Source: Acidobacteriota bacterium (lineage in GTDB: Bacteria; Acidobacteriota; Terriglobia; Bryobacterales; Bryobacteraceae). From it: a stretch of DNA of 64,000 bases. Positions 9,743-18,144 of the stretch are shown here, piece by piece (the stretch's first letter is position 1; the number at the start of each line of letters is the position of its first letter). Below the pieces are notes generated by a model, which saw only the letters and a program-made list of their open reading frames with translations, was not told the DNA's origin and did no database searches. The stretch lies in the NCBI GenBank assembly GCA_025353165.1, contig JANXRE010000141.1:25545-89544 (forward strand), in the 5' to 3' direction. A program made the position numbers and the translations under genes.

Positions 9743-10375
9743 GGATTTGCCTCTTCCTCGCGGGCGTCACGGTGTTTGCGTCGCCCGCGAAAACAGTGGA
9801 CACGTACGACTTCGTCGAGGTTACCGCACCGGTTTCGCAGCCCGACGCGGCGAACTGCTTCACCGGCGCCTCGCTCACCGGGTCCTTCGGCGGCACAAAG
9901 GTGGAGGGGTTTTGCGACTCCGCGGATGGCTCCGTGTTCCGGATACGATTCCTGCCTTCCAAGCCCGGCCATTACGACTACCCCCGTCTCGTACCGTCAG
10001 GGCCAGTACGAGAAGAGCTACGCGGGCGGCTTCGACGCGCGCACCAACGGTCGTAAGAGACCGATCCGAATCGACCCGGCGAACCGCTGGCATTTCATCT
10101 GGGAAGGCACTGGCGAGCATTACTTCTTTAACGGAACAACCGCGCACTGGATCATTGGCTGGAAAGACGAGCGCATCATCCGGTACAGCATCGATTTGCT
10201 CCATAAGCTCAAGGTCAACCGCATGCGCGTGGACGTCTTCGGCCGCACGAACACCTTCTACGGAGAGCCGGTAATGAACGGCGGCTCGTGGAGCGTCTGC
10301 CTGGATCTCTTCGTAGCCGAGAAGCCGAGCGACTTCTCGCATCCCGGCTTTGACTGGCGCCGGTTCAACATCGCC
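9730..10375 (+). pseudogene. DUF5060/DUF4038 glycoside hydrolase-like gene, frameshifted and 3'-truncated
   Basis: From ATG 9730 a signal peptide leads into a DUF5060 domain (TYDFVEVTAPV, then CDSADGSVFRIRFLPSKPGH). At about 9981, in a run of five C, the frame shifts; one base less would give GHYDYPVSYRQGQYEKSY. The reading then continues in the new frame into the DUF4038-like catalytic domain: NRWHFIWEGTGEHYFFNGTT, LHKLKVNRMRVDVFG and HPGFDWRRFNIA. Family similarity stops at about 10,375, roughly 200 residues into a protein that normally exceeds 500. Beyond it the DNA encodes a GH3 fragment on the other strand. The truncation is structural, so the gene is dead whether or not the C-run indel is real. 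Confidence 0.75.
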
Positions 10376-10673
10376 CATGTCCCCAAGGGCGAGGATGGGC
10401 GAAGGATGTCGTTGGCACGGCCTTGCCTTCGAAGCCGCCATTGCGGACCAGACCGTGCAGACCTTCGAAGCCGCCCGCATCCGGAATATGAAGCCGGGGC
10501 ACGCCGGAGTTCGTATTCAGGCAGGCGATCTTCTCATCCAGCGTCATCCGGGACAGAATGCTGTCCACCCGCTTCTGCAGCGGCAAGTTCGGATTCTCAA
10601 ACCCGCACTGGGCGCATAGCGGAGCGATGTAGAGCGCAAACAGAATGGGAAGGCCCGGCGTAGCGAGAGTCAC
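10365..10673 (-). pseudogene. GH3 beta-glucosidase, N-terminal stump
   Basis: GTG 10673 opens a signal peptide and then the beginning of a glycoside hydrolase family 3 protein: LPLQKRVDSILSRMTLDEKI, then EGLHGLVRNGGFEG. Similarity ends after about 90 residues, where a GLGATW-like motif should appear but only a garbled PRPWGHG is left. A complete GH3 enzyme has 700 or more residues, including the catalytic aspartate, none of which is present. The start overlaps the stop of the upstream gene in a GTGA, so this was the second gene of a minus-strand operon. It abuts the truncated DUF5060 gene at the same breakpoint. Confidence 0.75.
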
Positions 10674-13114
10674 TTGTTTTCGAACTTGATTTCCGACGAC
10701 GCGTCGAACCGGCGATAACCGCGGAAGACCGTCTCGTTCCGAACGAACTTCTTGAGTTGCCGGAGTTGAAGGACCGAGCGAAGCGGCAGCAGATAATCCT
10801 CCGATCCGATCCGGACCAGGCTGTACTCCAGCGAGAACGCGGGCGATTGCAGGCCGAAGTCTTTCGCCAGCCCGACTCCCTGAATCGTCAGCCGCCGCAC
10901 CAGCCCAGTCTCCTCGTCGATGAAGATGCGGCCCGCATATCCGATGGGCTCCCGCCGTCCATTGTGACTGAGGGTGAAGTTCGATTTCGCCCGCGCCACT
11001 TCGACATCAAACACCTGGCAGAGTACTCCCATGGCCATCGAGCGACCGGCCCATTTGTATTGGGCGGCGATGTCCGGATCGAACAGGCCGAGGAGCATCG
11101 AGCCGAACTCGCCGCGCGAATGAACGCCCTTCAACCCGCCGCGCGTCGTGTCGGTTTTGACCCCGTCGATTTCGATTGTTCGATAGCTCTCCTTGCCACC
11201 CTCGTACGTCAGTTCATCCTTGAACGAGTCGGCCTCCTTGAGCTGGTCTGGTGTCTTCGCGGGGGCGGTAAACCGGTGTGTCTCCTGAAGACAGCGGAAA
11301 TTCGGAAGGTGCGAGGAATACGCGAGCGCGTTCTTGCCGGCCTCGTCCCACAACCGTTTCTGCTCACCGGCGGGCATGGCGAATCCGCCCGAATCGACAG
11401 TGACCGGCTCGATCTCCGGCAGTTCGACGTCGTCGCTATCCGCGGCCGGTTGCCCCGCAAAACCCGGCCCGCGCGCGATCTTCACGGCCGCGGGCTTATC
11501 CCCAACCACCCGGAACGGAACGTTTCGCGTGATCACGTTGCGGCCCTGCCCGATGGAGATGACCGCCTCGTAGTCCCCGGGCGAAAGCTTCGCGCCTTTA
11601 ATGTCGGCCAGATACGGGAATTCCTTGGCGCGTCCGCCATACATCGAGCTGCCCTTGCCGGACATCGAACCGAATTTGCCCTCGAGCGCCAGGTTGCGGA
11701 GCTGGGTTTTGAATTGCATCGGCGCGCGGGTTACGACCTTGCCGTCGCGCAGGAGTTCCAGGCTCAAGGCCGGCGGCGCGCCGTTTATGTCGGGATACAG
11801 GATCAGGTACAACTGCAGGTTGACGGGCTCGTCGGCGTGAAACACGGGGTTGAGCATCGGAGACAATGCTTCCCCTTCGTAGCTGAGCACCTGATCGGCC
11901 TCGAATTTATCGGCGGACCCGCTGAATGGCCTCACCAGCAGGGCATCGCTGGCCATCAGGCCGGGCGCGCCGCGGCCCGTTCGCAGCGGTGTACGGATGG
12001 TTCCGTTGCTTCCGGCCAAGAGGTCCTCAACCTTGGCCTCCAGCATGTAGCCCGAGCCGCCAGGAAGAGTCAGCCCGCGGAGGAATAACAGGCTGCCTTG
12101 GCGGCGAATGCTTAACTTTCGGATCGGTCCAGTGACAGTAACTTCTTTCTTCCCGCTCCACACGGCAACACCTTTCGAATTGCGAACAGTCGAAAGAATC
12201 CGGGCTCGCGCCAAATAGGTGCCCGCGTTATCGTCCACGTCGAACTTCAGGGCGCTCAGCGGAGATTCGACGAGGATAATGCCTCGCATCGGGCCGAAGG
12301 ATTCAGTGGAATTGAACCCGCTCTCGATTTGCGACATTTGCGTCTCGCCGCTACTGTTTGCGTCCACGTGGCCAATCGACCCGACGGCGATGGTTCCGGT
12401 CATCGAGGTGCGGATGAACCGGGTGTGAATCGGGATTTCGAACTTCATGCCGGCGCCGGCCGATTCGACTGGTGCGGGCGCCGCCACGACCGCGCGTTCT
12501 TCGGGGGCTTCGGCTCCCACCGATGCCGTCAGGACACTCTGCTCCAACGCCTTGCCTTGGCGAAGCCACATTCCGCCGGTGTCCGTCGCGAGAGCCCGCA
12601 GGGCCGACTTGGGATCGTTGGGGCCGCTCTCGCCGATATCCAGCACCACCACCCGCACCGACTTGGCGCGGCAGAGATCGACCAGATCCTGCAGCGTTCG
12701 CTCGGCCTCGCTCGACAACGGAGGACTGTTTAGCAGCGCGGCCAGAACGCGCGCGCCGGGGTGAAGGGCCGCGGCCTGGACGGCGGCGTCAAGAGCCGTG
12801 AGGAAAGTTGCGGGATCGGCGTCGCGCGCCTTCAGCGCGGCTTCGGTAAACGCCTGATCGAGTTTCTTCGCCTCCATCCGCGAGTCGATACTCTGCGCTT
12901 CCGGACTGCCGGCGCTCCGAAGTTCGACCTTCGAGCCCGGGCTTTGCAGCCAGTGACGGGCCGCCGACGCCGCAGCGCGCGCGCTCTGTCGGGCCGTTTG
13001 CTGCGATCCGGGACCAAACAGGAAGGTCAGAAGCCGATCCTCGGCCCGGAGGGGGGACGCAACCGCAAGAACGATCAGTGGACCGATGATGGAAAGACCA
13101 GCAATCGCATGCAA
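10670..13114 (-). CDS. Large exported protein, VWFA-like N-terminal part, Acidobacteria-type
   Basis: An 814-residue protein with a signal-peptide-like start (LSIIGPLIVLAVASPLRA). Residues of about 30-215 contain a degenerate VWFA-like fold (SVRVVVLDIGESGPND, LATDTGGMWLRQG) without a clear MIDAS. The middle is beta-rich, and the last 200 residues begin at FRCLQETHRFTAPA and have a LolA-like outer-membrane look. I cannot assign a function. The start is doubtful. The listed TTG 13114 has no ribosome site, whereas ATG 13139 has a good one (AAGAGGACA) but is in another frame. Deleting a single base just after that ATG would join it to the signal peptide. The gene overlaps the GH3 stump downstream. 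Confidence 0.7.
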   Translation of the reverse strand: MHAIAGLSIIGPLIVLAVASPLRAEDRLLTFLFGPGSQQTARQSARAAASAARHWLQSPGSKVELRSAGSPEAQSIDSRMEAKKLDQAFTEAALKARDADPATFLTALDAAVQAAALHPGARVLAALLNSPPLSSEAERTLQDLVDLCRAKSVRVVVLDIGESGPNDPKSALRALATDTGGMWLRQGKALEQSVLTASVGAEAPEERAVVAAPAPVESAGAGMKFEIPIHTRFIRTSMTGTIAVGSIGHVDANSSGETQMSQIESGFNSTESFGPMRGIILVESPLSALKFDVDDNAGTYLARARILSTVRNSKGVAVWSGKKEVTVTGPIRKLSIRRQGSLLFLRGLTLPGGSGYMLEAKVEDLLAGSNGTIRTPLRTGRGAPGLMASDALLVRPFSGSADKFEADQVLSYEGEALSPMLNPVFHADEPVNLQLYLILYPDINGAPPALSLELLRDGKVVTRAPMQFKTQLRNLALEGKFGSMSGKGSSMYGGRAKEFPYLADIKGAKLSPGDYEAVISIGQGRNVITRNVPFRVVGDKPAAVKIARGPGFAGQPAADSDDVELPEIEPVTVDSGGFAMPAGEQKRLWDEAGKNALAYSSHLPNFRCLQETHRFTAPAKTPDQLKEADSFKDELTYEGGKESYRTIEIDGVKTDTTRGGLKGVHSRGEFGSMLLGLFDPDIAAQYKWAGRSMAMGVLCQVFDVEVARAKSNFTLSHNGRREPIGYAGRIFIDEETGLVRRLTIQGVGLAKDFGLQSPAFSLEYSLVRIGSEDYLLPLRSVLQLRQLKKFVRNETVFRGYRRFDASSEIKFENK

Positions 13115-13163
13115 ATGAAGACGTACCCTCAGCGACCATTGTCCTCTTTTTTCGGGCGCCGGC

Positions 13164-13193
13164 TTTACGGCGGAATCCGATTCCGAATATGAT
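13164..13193 (+). promoter_or_regulatory. Sigma70-type promoter with palindromic operator in the spacer
   Basis: A -35 box TTTACG (13164-13169) and a -10 box TATGAT (13188-13193) are separated by 18 bases. They lie 34 bases upstream of the acyltransferase-like gene. The spacer contains a perfect inverted repeat: CGGAATC (13171-13177), one central base, then GATTCCG (13179-13185). A 15-bp palindrome between the two promoter boxes is a classic position for a repressor site. The binding protein is unknown. Confidence 0.5.
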
Positions 13194-13226
13194 AGGGTCT
13201 ACTCGAAATTAAATTAGGAGGTGAGA

Positions 13227-14417
13227 GTGCAGGCAGTTGTCCCCACACCCGCGATCGCGCGCAACGTCGCGGTCGACGTGTATCGAGGCTTTGTGATGCT
13301 GCTCATGATGGGCGAGGTCTTGCAGTTCGCCCGGGTGGCTGCCGCGTTTCCGGGGAACTGGCTTTGGGGAATCCTGGCCTACCACCAGACCCATGTCGAA
13401 TGGGCGGGATGCTCGCTCCACGACATGATCCAGCCCTCCTTCTCGTTCCTGGTTGGCGTTGCCCTTCCCTACTCCATCGCGAGCCGCATGGCCAAAGGCG
13501 GCACGTTCGGCAGGATGTTCGCGCATGCTCTGTGGCGGTCGTTGCTCTTGTGCGCGCTCGGTATCTTCCTCCGTTCCATGTCGAGTCCGATGACGAACTT
13601 CACGTTTGAGGACACGTTAACCCAGATTGGCTTAGGCTTCCCCATTCTGTTCGTGCTCGGCTTCAAACCTCCGAAATGGGCGTGGATCGCGCTTGCCGTC
13701 GTCCTGGTGGGGTACTGGGGCGCGTGGGCGCTCTACCCGGTCCCGGGACCGGGCTACGATTACACGTCCGTCGGCGTTCCGCAGGGCTGGGACCACCTGT
13801 ACAGCGGATTCATGGCCCACTGGAATAAGAACGCGAACCTCGGGCTAGCTTTCGACGTCTGGTTCTTGAATCTGTTCCCGCGGCCGGAACCGTTCGTCGC
13901 CAACGGGGGCGGCTACCTGACGCTGAGCTTCATCCCAACCCTGGGAACGATGATCCTGGGCCTGATCGCCGGGCGCTGGCTTCGCGCCGCCGCGCCAAAA
14001 ATCCCGATGAGAAAGCTGCTCCTCGCGAGCGTCATCGGAATCGCGGCCGGCGTTCTTTTACACTTCGCCGGAATCAACCCGTTGGTGAAGCGGATTTGGA
14101 CACCGGGGTGGACGCTGTTCAGCGGCGGCGTGTGTTTCCTTTTCCTGGCCGCATTTTCGTGGGTGGTGGACGTACTCCACTTCCGCAAATGGGCCTTCCC
14201 GCTGGTGGTGGTTGGAATGAACTCGATCGCCGCGTACTTGATCGCGCACCTTTTTGAGAACTTCATCCCGAGTTCCCTGCGCATTAATCTCGGGCAGCAC
14301 TGGTTCGACGTATTCGGCACCGGCATCGGCCCGTTCGTGGAGGGCGTAGGGGTGTTGCTGTGCTACTGGCTGATCTTGCTGTGGATGTACCGGAGGAAGC
14401 TGTTCCTGAAGATCTGA
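13227..14417 (+). CDS. DUF5009 / heparan-alpha-glucosaminide N-acetyltransferase-like membrane protein
   Basis: A roughly 396-residue multi-spanning membrane protein with about 10 hydrophobic segments. The N-terminal RNVAVDVYRGFVMLLMMGEV carries the DxxRG start of the DUF1624/DUF5009 acyltransferase group related to human HGSNAT. The loop HVEWAGCSLHDMIQPSFSFL and the C-terminal VVGMNSIAAYLIAHLFENF also fit. Family members are thought to acetylate sugars across the membrane; the substrate here is unknown. GTG 13227 is preferred because AGGAGG (13217-13222) is correctly spaced for it, while GTG 13221 overlaps that site. The promoter and palindrome lie just upstream. It ends directly against the convergent zinc-ribbon gene. 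Confidence 0.82.
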   Translation: MQAVVPTPAIARNVAVDVYRGFVMLLMMGEVLQFARVAAAFPGNWLWGILAYHQTHVEWAGCSLHDMIQPSFSFLVGVALPYSIASRMAKGGTFGRMFAHALWRSLLLCALGIFLRSMSSPMTNFTFEDTLTQIGLGFPILFVLGFKPPKWAWIALAVVLVGYWGAWALYPVPGPGYDYTSVGVPQGWDHLYSGFMAHWNKNANLGLAFDVWFLNLFPRPEPFVANGGGYLTLSFIPTLGTMILGLIAGRWLRAAAPKIPMRKLLLASVIGIAAGVLLHFAGINPLVKRIWTPGWTLFSGGVCFLFLAAFSWVVDVLHFRKWAFPLVVVGMNSIAAYLIAHLFENFIPSSLRINLGQHWFDVFGTGIGPFVEGVGVLLCYWLILLWMYRRKLFLKI

Positions 14418-14651
14418 CTATTCCTGCGCGGGCATCTGTACGTCGGAGTCGCGCCAGGCGCTGATCTTCAGGCGACGGCAGACCCAGCACAGTTGCTCGG
14501 TGGGATTAGGGGCGCATTCCGACCCGCAAACGCTGCACTTCGCCAAGCGCTTGATGGTGTCCATCTCGGTTTCAATTGCCTTTCGGGCGCGCTCCAGCAG
14601 TTCTTTCGAAATCACCGGAGGTTCTTGCGGTACGGTAAGTTTACGTTTCAC
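14418..14651 (-). CDS. Small zinc-ribbon protein (77 residues)
   Basis: A 77-residue protein starting at GTG 14651. A basic, helical N-terminal half (VISKELLERARKAIETEMD) is followed by a probable zinc ribbon made of CSVCGSEC and CWVC. The four spaced cysteines argue that this is a real gene. I do not recognise the family. It lies 33 bases downstream of, and on the same strand as, another short cysteine-motif gene, so the two may be cotranscribed. Confidence 0.6.
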   Translation of the reverse strand: MKRKLTVPQEPPVISKELLERARKAIETEMDTIKRLAKCSVCGSECAPNPTEQLCWVCRRLKISAWRDSDVQMPAQE

Positions 14652-14684
14652 CCAGATCCCTGCCTATTTCAAATATAGAACAAA

Positions 14685-14882
14685 CTACGCGGCGACTTTG
14701 TCCAGGTACAGGATGTAGGCGGCGTCCAGCGTCGACGCACAGCGGGCGCACTTTTGCCCCGGTCTGGTGAACTGCCGCTTGCCCTTAGCCAATACCTCGG
14801 CTTCCACCGTATGGGTGCAACTGGGACAGTAGACCCGCCCCTTTTGCGACTGAATCATCCCTGGTTTCTGTTCGGTAGCCAT
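14685..14882 (-). CDS. Small zinc-ribbon protein (65 residues)
   Basis: A 65-residue protein with two CxxC pairs (YCPSCTHTVEAEV and KCARCASTLDAAY), the spacing of a treble-clef or rubredoxin-like zinc ribbon. The start ATG 14882 has a strong ribosome site, GGAGGTGAGCG, directly upstream. No family name can be given with certainty. It is upstream of the second zinc-ribbon gene on the same strand. Confidence 0.65.
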   Translation of the reverse strand: MATEQKPGMIQSQKGRVYCPSCTHTVEAEVLAKGKRQFTRPGQKCARCASTLDAAYILYLDKVAA

Positions 14883-14969
14883 CGCTCACCTCCACAGCTA
14901 TTCTTCAGACGCAAGATTGGTACCGAAGGATGCGCGAAAATCTCAGGTTTGCAGTATTCTTACAAAAAC

Positions 14970-15208
14970 ATGCCGAATGTCGACTGGCTCAGAAATTATT
15001 GCCTGACACTGCCCCACCCAACCGAGCGCTCGCGGTGATGCCGCTGGAACCCGCTCCCGTGTGCCTATCTTTCAAGTGCTCGCCGGAGGAATTCGCCGAG
15101 ATGGTCGAGCGGCCGGGAATCATCCCCGCGCCGCACATGGCGCGGGCATTCTGGGTGGCCTTGCAGAATGAAAATGCGTGGCCGCGGCAAGAGATCCGCG
15201 AGCGGTAG
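14970..15208 (+). pseudogene. MmcQ/YjbR family protein, degraded
   Basis: ATG 14970 opens VDWLRNYCLTLPHPTE, the typical N-terminus of MmcQ/YjbR (DNA-binding fold) proteins, but stops at 15038. In a different frame the family C-terminal half follows at once: VMPLEPAPVCLSFKCSPEEF and VERPGIIPAPHMARAFWVAL, ending early at TAG 15208. About 20 codons that should join the two halves (the GxxxxFKVGGKMF-like strand) are deleted, and the last 15 or so residues are lost. The deletion, frame change and early stop show a real pseudogene. Confidence 0.75.
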
Positions 15209-15220
15209 AAGCGCGTGAGA

Positions 15221-15397
15221 TCAGTCTTCGCAAACACCCGGACGGTGGCATTGTGGGCCGTCGCAGGTCCATTGCAGGCAGACACAACAGAGCGCCAGGT
15301 CCTGGTCCTCCTGCCCGGCGGATGCCGCTTGAACCGCGTCCAAGGCGTTGGCGGCGGAGGCAGTTGTTTCTTCCAGTAACATCAGTTCCGTGCTCAT
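15221..15397 (-). CDS. Small Cys-rich peptide (58 residues), possible secreted or modified peptide
   Basis: A short gene with strong expression signals: ATG 15397 behind AAGGAG (9-10 bases spacing) and an almost consensus promoter just upstream. The first 36 residues are acidic and Ala-rich with no cysteine (MSTELMLLEETTASAANALD, then AVQAASAGQEDQDLAL). The last 22 residues hold six cysteines (CCVCLQWTCDGPQC, then HRPGVCED). A cysteine-free acidic leader plus a Cys-rich tail resembles a RiPP precursor, but no modification enzyme lies next to it. A small metal-binding protein is the main alternative. It is divergent from the S9 peptidase gene. Confidence 0.6.
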   Translation of the reverse strand: MSTELMLLEETTASAANALDAVQAASAGQEDQDLALCCVCLQWTCDGPQCHRPGVCED

Positions 15398-15422
15398 TTC
15401 GGGCGATCTCCTTGCTGTCGAA

Positions 15423-15451
15423 ATTGTATACCCGATATTGAGGTCTGTAAA
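15423..15451 (-). promoter_or_regulatory. Strong sigma70-type promoter of the Cys-rich peptide gene
   Basis: Read on the minus strand, TTTACA (15451-15446) and TACAAT (15428-15423) are separated by exactly 17 bases, one mismatch from consensus in each box. The -10 box lies 25 bases upstream of the peptide start codon. It is one of the two best promoters I could see in the window. This supports expression of the small downstream gene. Confidence 0.6.
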
Positions 15452-15483
15452 GTTCTTTCATGGGCGCGGGTAAAATACCCACA

Positions 15484-17376
15484 ATGACCCGCCAATTCAT
15501 GGTCCTCGCGTTCGCCGCGGTGGCAGCGGCACAAACCGCGCGGCTGGACGAAACCGTGCAGTACAACGACGTCGCGATCTCGCCCGATGGTAAGTTCGTG
15601 GCTTGGGGACAAGCGGCGGCATCGGAGCAGTCCATTCACATTGCTCCCGTGGCCGGAGGATCCGGGACCTCCGCAGTCCACGCCGGCAGCGAGCCCGCAT
15701 GGTCTCCCGATTCGAAACAGGTGGCGTTCTTCTCCGCGTCCGCCGGTCAGGCCCAACTGTGGACGGTGCTGGCGAACGGCGCGCAGGCGAAGCAGTGGAC
15801 GCACCTAAGCGGCTACGCCGCGCGCCCGCGCTGGTCCCATGACGGAAAGAGTGTCGCATTTCTATATAGCGAGGGCGCAAGCGGCGGGGGTCCGTTGGGC
15901 GCTGCTCCCGTGCAGACCGGCGTCGTCGACCAGCAGATTCGGAATCAGCGTATTGCTGTGCTCGATGCCGGGTCCGGCGCGGTCCGGCAGGTGTCGCCTG
16001 CGACGTTGCACGTGTACGACTATGACTGGTCCCCCGACGACTCGACTTTCGTCGCGACCGCCGCGCCGGGCCCCGGTGACAACAATTGGTGGATCGCCCA
16101 GATTTACACGATTCGCTTCTCCTCGGGCGAGGCGAAATCGATCTATCAGCCGGAATTTCAGATCGCAACGCCGCGATGGTCGCCCGATGGGAAAACGATC
16201 GCGTTCATCGAGGGTCTGATGAGCGATGAGGGGTTTCATGGGGGCGACCTCTTTACGATTTCGGCATCGGGAGGCAAGCCGGTAAACCGGACTGCGGGGC
16301 GCAAGTCGTCACCGAACGCGGTTTTCTGGCCCGAAGCCGGTCGGATGTTGTTTACCGAGTGGGCTGGGGGCGGCAGCGCGATTTCAGAACTGCTGCTGGA
16401 AGGGGGCACGATTCGAACGCTTTGGCGGGGTCCGGAAAACGTGCATGGCTACGGCAACTTTCCGACATTCTCTGTGTCGCGCGACGGCTCTGTGACGGCG
16501 CTGGTTCGCAGCACGTTGAATGCTCCACCCGAGGTCTGGGCCGGTCCCACCGGAGAGTGGCGGCAACTGACCGCGAACAACGCCACGCAGACGGTCGAAT
16601 GGGGCAAGGCCGAGAATCTGGAATGGACCACCGACGGGCGCCGAATCCAGGGATGGCTGCTGCCGCCGAAGGAAGTGGTGGGAGGCAGGCGCTACCCGCT
16701 GATCGTGTTGATTCACGGCGGCCCCTCGGGGAGCGAGACCTCGAGCTGGCCGGTTGAATTCGGGCTACCAGCGGTTCTATCCTCGAAAGGCTATTACGTG
16801 CTGATGCCGAATCCGCGCGGTAGCTATGGGCAAGGCGAGGAGTTCACGCGCGCAAACGTGAAGGATTTCGGGGGCGGGGATCTGCGCGACATTCTCGCGG
16901 GAGTGGATCGCGCTCTCGGACGCTATCCGATCGACCCCAACCGCCTGGGAGTGACCGGCTGGAGCTACGGCGGTTACATGACGATGTGGACAGTGACGCA
17001 AACCCATCGCTTTCGGGCGGCGATGGCCGGGGCCGGCATCGCCAACTGGCAGAGCTACTACGGCGAGAACCTGATCGATCGCTGGATGATTCCATTTTTC
17101 GGCGCTTCGGTGTACGACGATCCGGCGGTGTACGAGAAAAGCTCGCCGATGCGGTTCATCAAGAATACGAAGACCCCGACTCTCGTTCTGGTCGGAGAGC
17201 GCGACGCGGAGTGTCCATCGCCGCAATCCTATGAGTTCTGGCATGCGCTGCGCAGTCTGGGCGTGCCGGCGGAGCTCGTCGTCTACGCTGGGGAAGGACA
17301 CATGTTCGCCGATGCCAAAAATCGCGTGGATGTGATTGACCGGACGCTCGCGTGGTTCGATAAATACTTACGGTGA
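15484..17376 (+). CDS. S9 family prolyl oligopeptidase-like serine peptidase, exported
   Basis: A protein of about 630 residues. ATG 15484 gives a clean signal peptide (MTRQFMVLAFAAVAAAQT); ATG 15460 upstream would add eight residues and is less likely. The N-terminal two thirds are a WD40/TolB-like propeller with repeated SPDG motifs. The C-terminal alpha/beta hydrolase has the nucleophile motif GVTGWSYGGYMTMW (Ser near residue 494), the aspartate in VGERDAECPSP and the histidine in GEGHMF. This is the acylaminoacyl-peptidase / dipeptidyl-peptidase branch of S9, cleaving short peptides in the periplasm. Its 3' end overlaps phnX by nine bases tail-to-tail. Confidence 0.9.
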   Translation: MTRQFMVLAFAAVAAAQTARLDETVQYNDVAISPDGKFVAWGQAAASEQSIHIAPVAGGSGTSAVHAGSEPAWSPDSKQVAFFSASAGQAQLWTVLANGAQAKQWTHLSGYAARPRWSHDGKSVAFLYSEGASGGGPLGAAPVQTGVVDQQIRNQRIAVLDAGSGAVRQVSPATLHVYDYDWSPDDSTFVATAAPGPGDNNWWIAQIYTIRFSSGEAKSIYQPEFQIATPRWSPDGKTIAFIEGLMSDEGFHGGDLFTISASGGKPVNRTAGRKSSPNAVFWPEAGRMLFTEWAGGGSAISELLLEGGTIRTLWRGPENVHGYGNFPTFSVSRDGSVTALVRSTLNAPPEVWAGPTGEWRQLTANNATQTVEWGKAENLEWTTDGRRIQGWLLPPKEVVGGRRYPLIVLIHGGPSGSETSSWPVEFGLPAVLSSKGYYVLMPNPRGSYGQGEEFTRANVKDFGGGDLRDILAGVDRALGRYPIDPNRLGVTGWSYGGYMTMWTVTQTHRFRAAMAGAGIANWQSYYGENLIDRWMIPFFGASVYDDPAVYEKSSPMRFIKNTKTPTLVLVGERDAECPSPQSYEFWHALRSLGVPAELVVYAGEGHMFADAKNRVDVIDRTLAWFDKYLR

Positions 17377-18144
17377 TCCGAGCCGGCCGCCAATCTCGTC
17401 GAGGACCGCGGGCAGCGCGGCGATTTCTTCGATGACGTAATGTGCGCCCGCCGACCGGAATCTCGATTCCGCGGCCGACACACGCCGCGTCAGTTCGCCG
17501 GAAGCGAGCGCCTCCACTTCGGCTTCGCTGAGGCCCAGTTCGTTGCCGGTCTTCGTGATGCCGACGGTCCACATGCCGGCGTTACGGCCCTCCGCAATAT
17601 TGGCCATGGTGTCGCCGACCTTCACGCATGCACCGATCGGGTATGCTTCCAGGAGCATCGCGGCCCGCAGCGCCATCCAGGGGGCGGGACGCCCGTGCGG
17701 CACTTCGTCGGCGCATACCGTGCAGTCGGGATCGAAGCCTCCGGCGGCAGCCGCGGGAATGAGATCGCGCATCATCTCGCGCGCGTATCCGGTGGTCGAA
17801 CCGATTCGAATGACGCGGCTGCGCAGCTCCCGCATGACCTCGCGGGTGCCGGGAATTACATCCGCGTACCCGGCGATTACCGAGGTTTGCAGCGGAATAA
17901 ATTCGGCGTAGAGCGCATCGACGTCCGCCTCCGTGGTGGGCCATTGCCCCGCAACCGTATCGAGCGCCAGCAGGGTGCGGATGTGCTCCTTCTTCGGAGT
18001 ACCCATCGGACCGCGCGCCTGTGCCGCGGTCACGTCGATCCCCTTCCGCCGGAAGAGCTCAACGAATGCAATGACCGGCGCGCGGCTGCCGTAGTCGACG
18101 ACCGTGCCGGCCCAATCGAAAATCACGGCGCGGATGCTGTTCAA
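17368..18144 (-). CDS. phnX: Phosphonoacetaldehyde hydrolase
   Basis: A 258-residue HAD-superfamily enzyme that cleaves the C-P bond of phosphonoacetaldehyde to acetaldehyde and phosphate. The nucleophile motif VIFDWAGTVVDYGS places Asp10 at the active site, and MGTPKKEHIR supplies the Schiff-base lysine (Lys51), which separates PhnX from other HAD phosphatases. GDTMANIAEGRNAGMW is the HAD motif III/IV region. Length is normal. The start overlaps the phnW stop by four bases (ATGA), so the two are translationally coupled. Together they turn 2-aminoethylphosphonate into acetaldehyde, phosphate and alanine. Confidence 0.94.
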   Translation of the reverse strand: MNSIRAVIFDWAGTVVDYGSRAPVIAFVELFRRKGIDVTAAQARGPMGTPKKEHIRTLLALDTVAGQWPTTEADVDALYAEFIPLQTSVIAGYADVIPGTREVMRELRSRVIRIGSTTGYAREMMRDLIPAAAAGGFDPDCTVCADEVPHGRPAPWMALRAAMLLEAYPIGACVKVGDTMANIAEGRNAGMWTVGITKTGNELGLSEAEVEALASGELTRRVSAAESRFRSAGAHYVIEEIAALPAVLDEIGGRLGSP

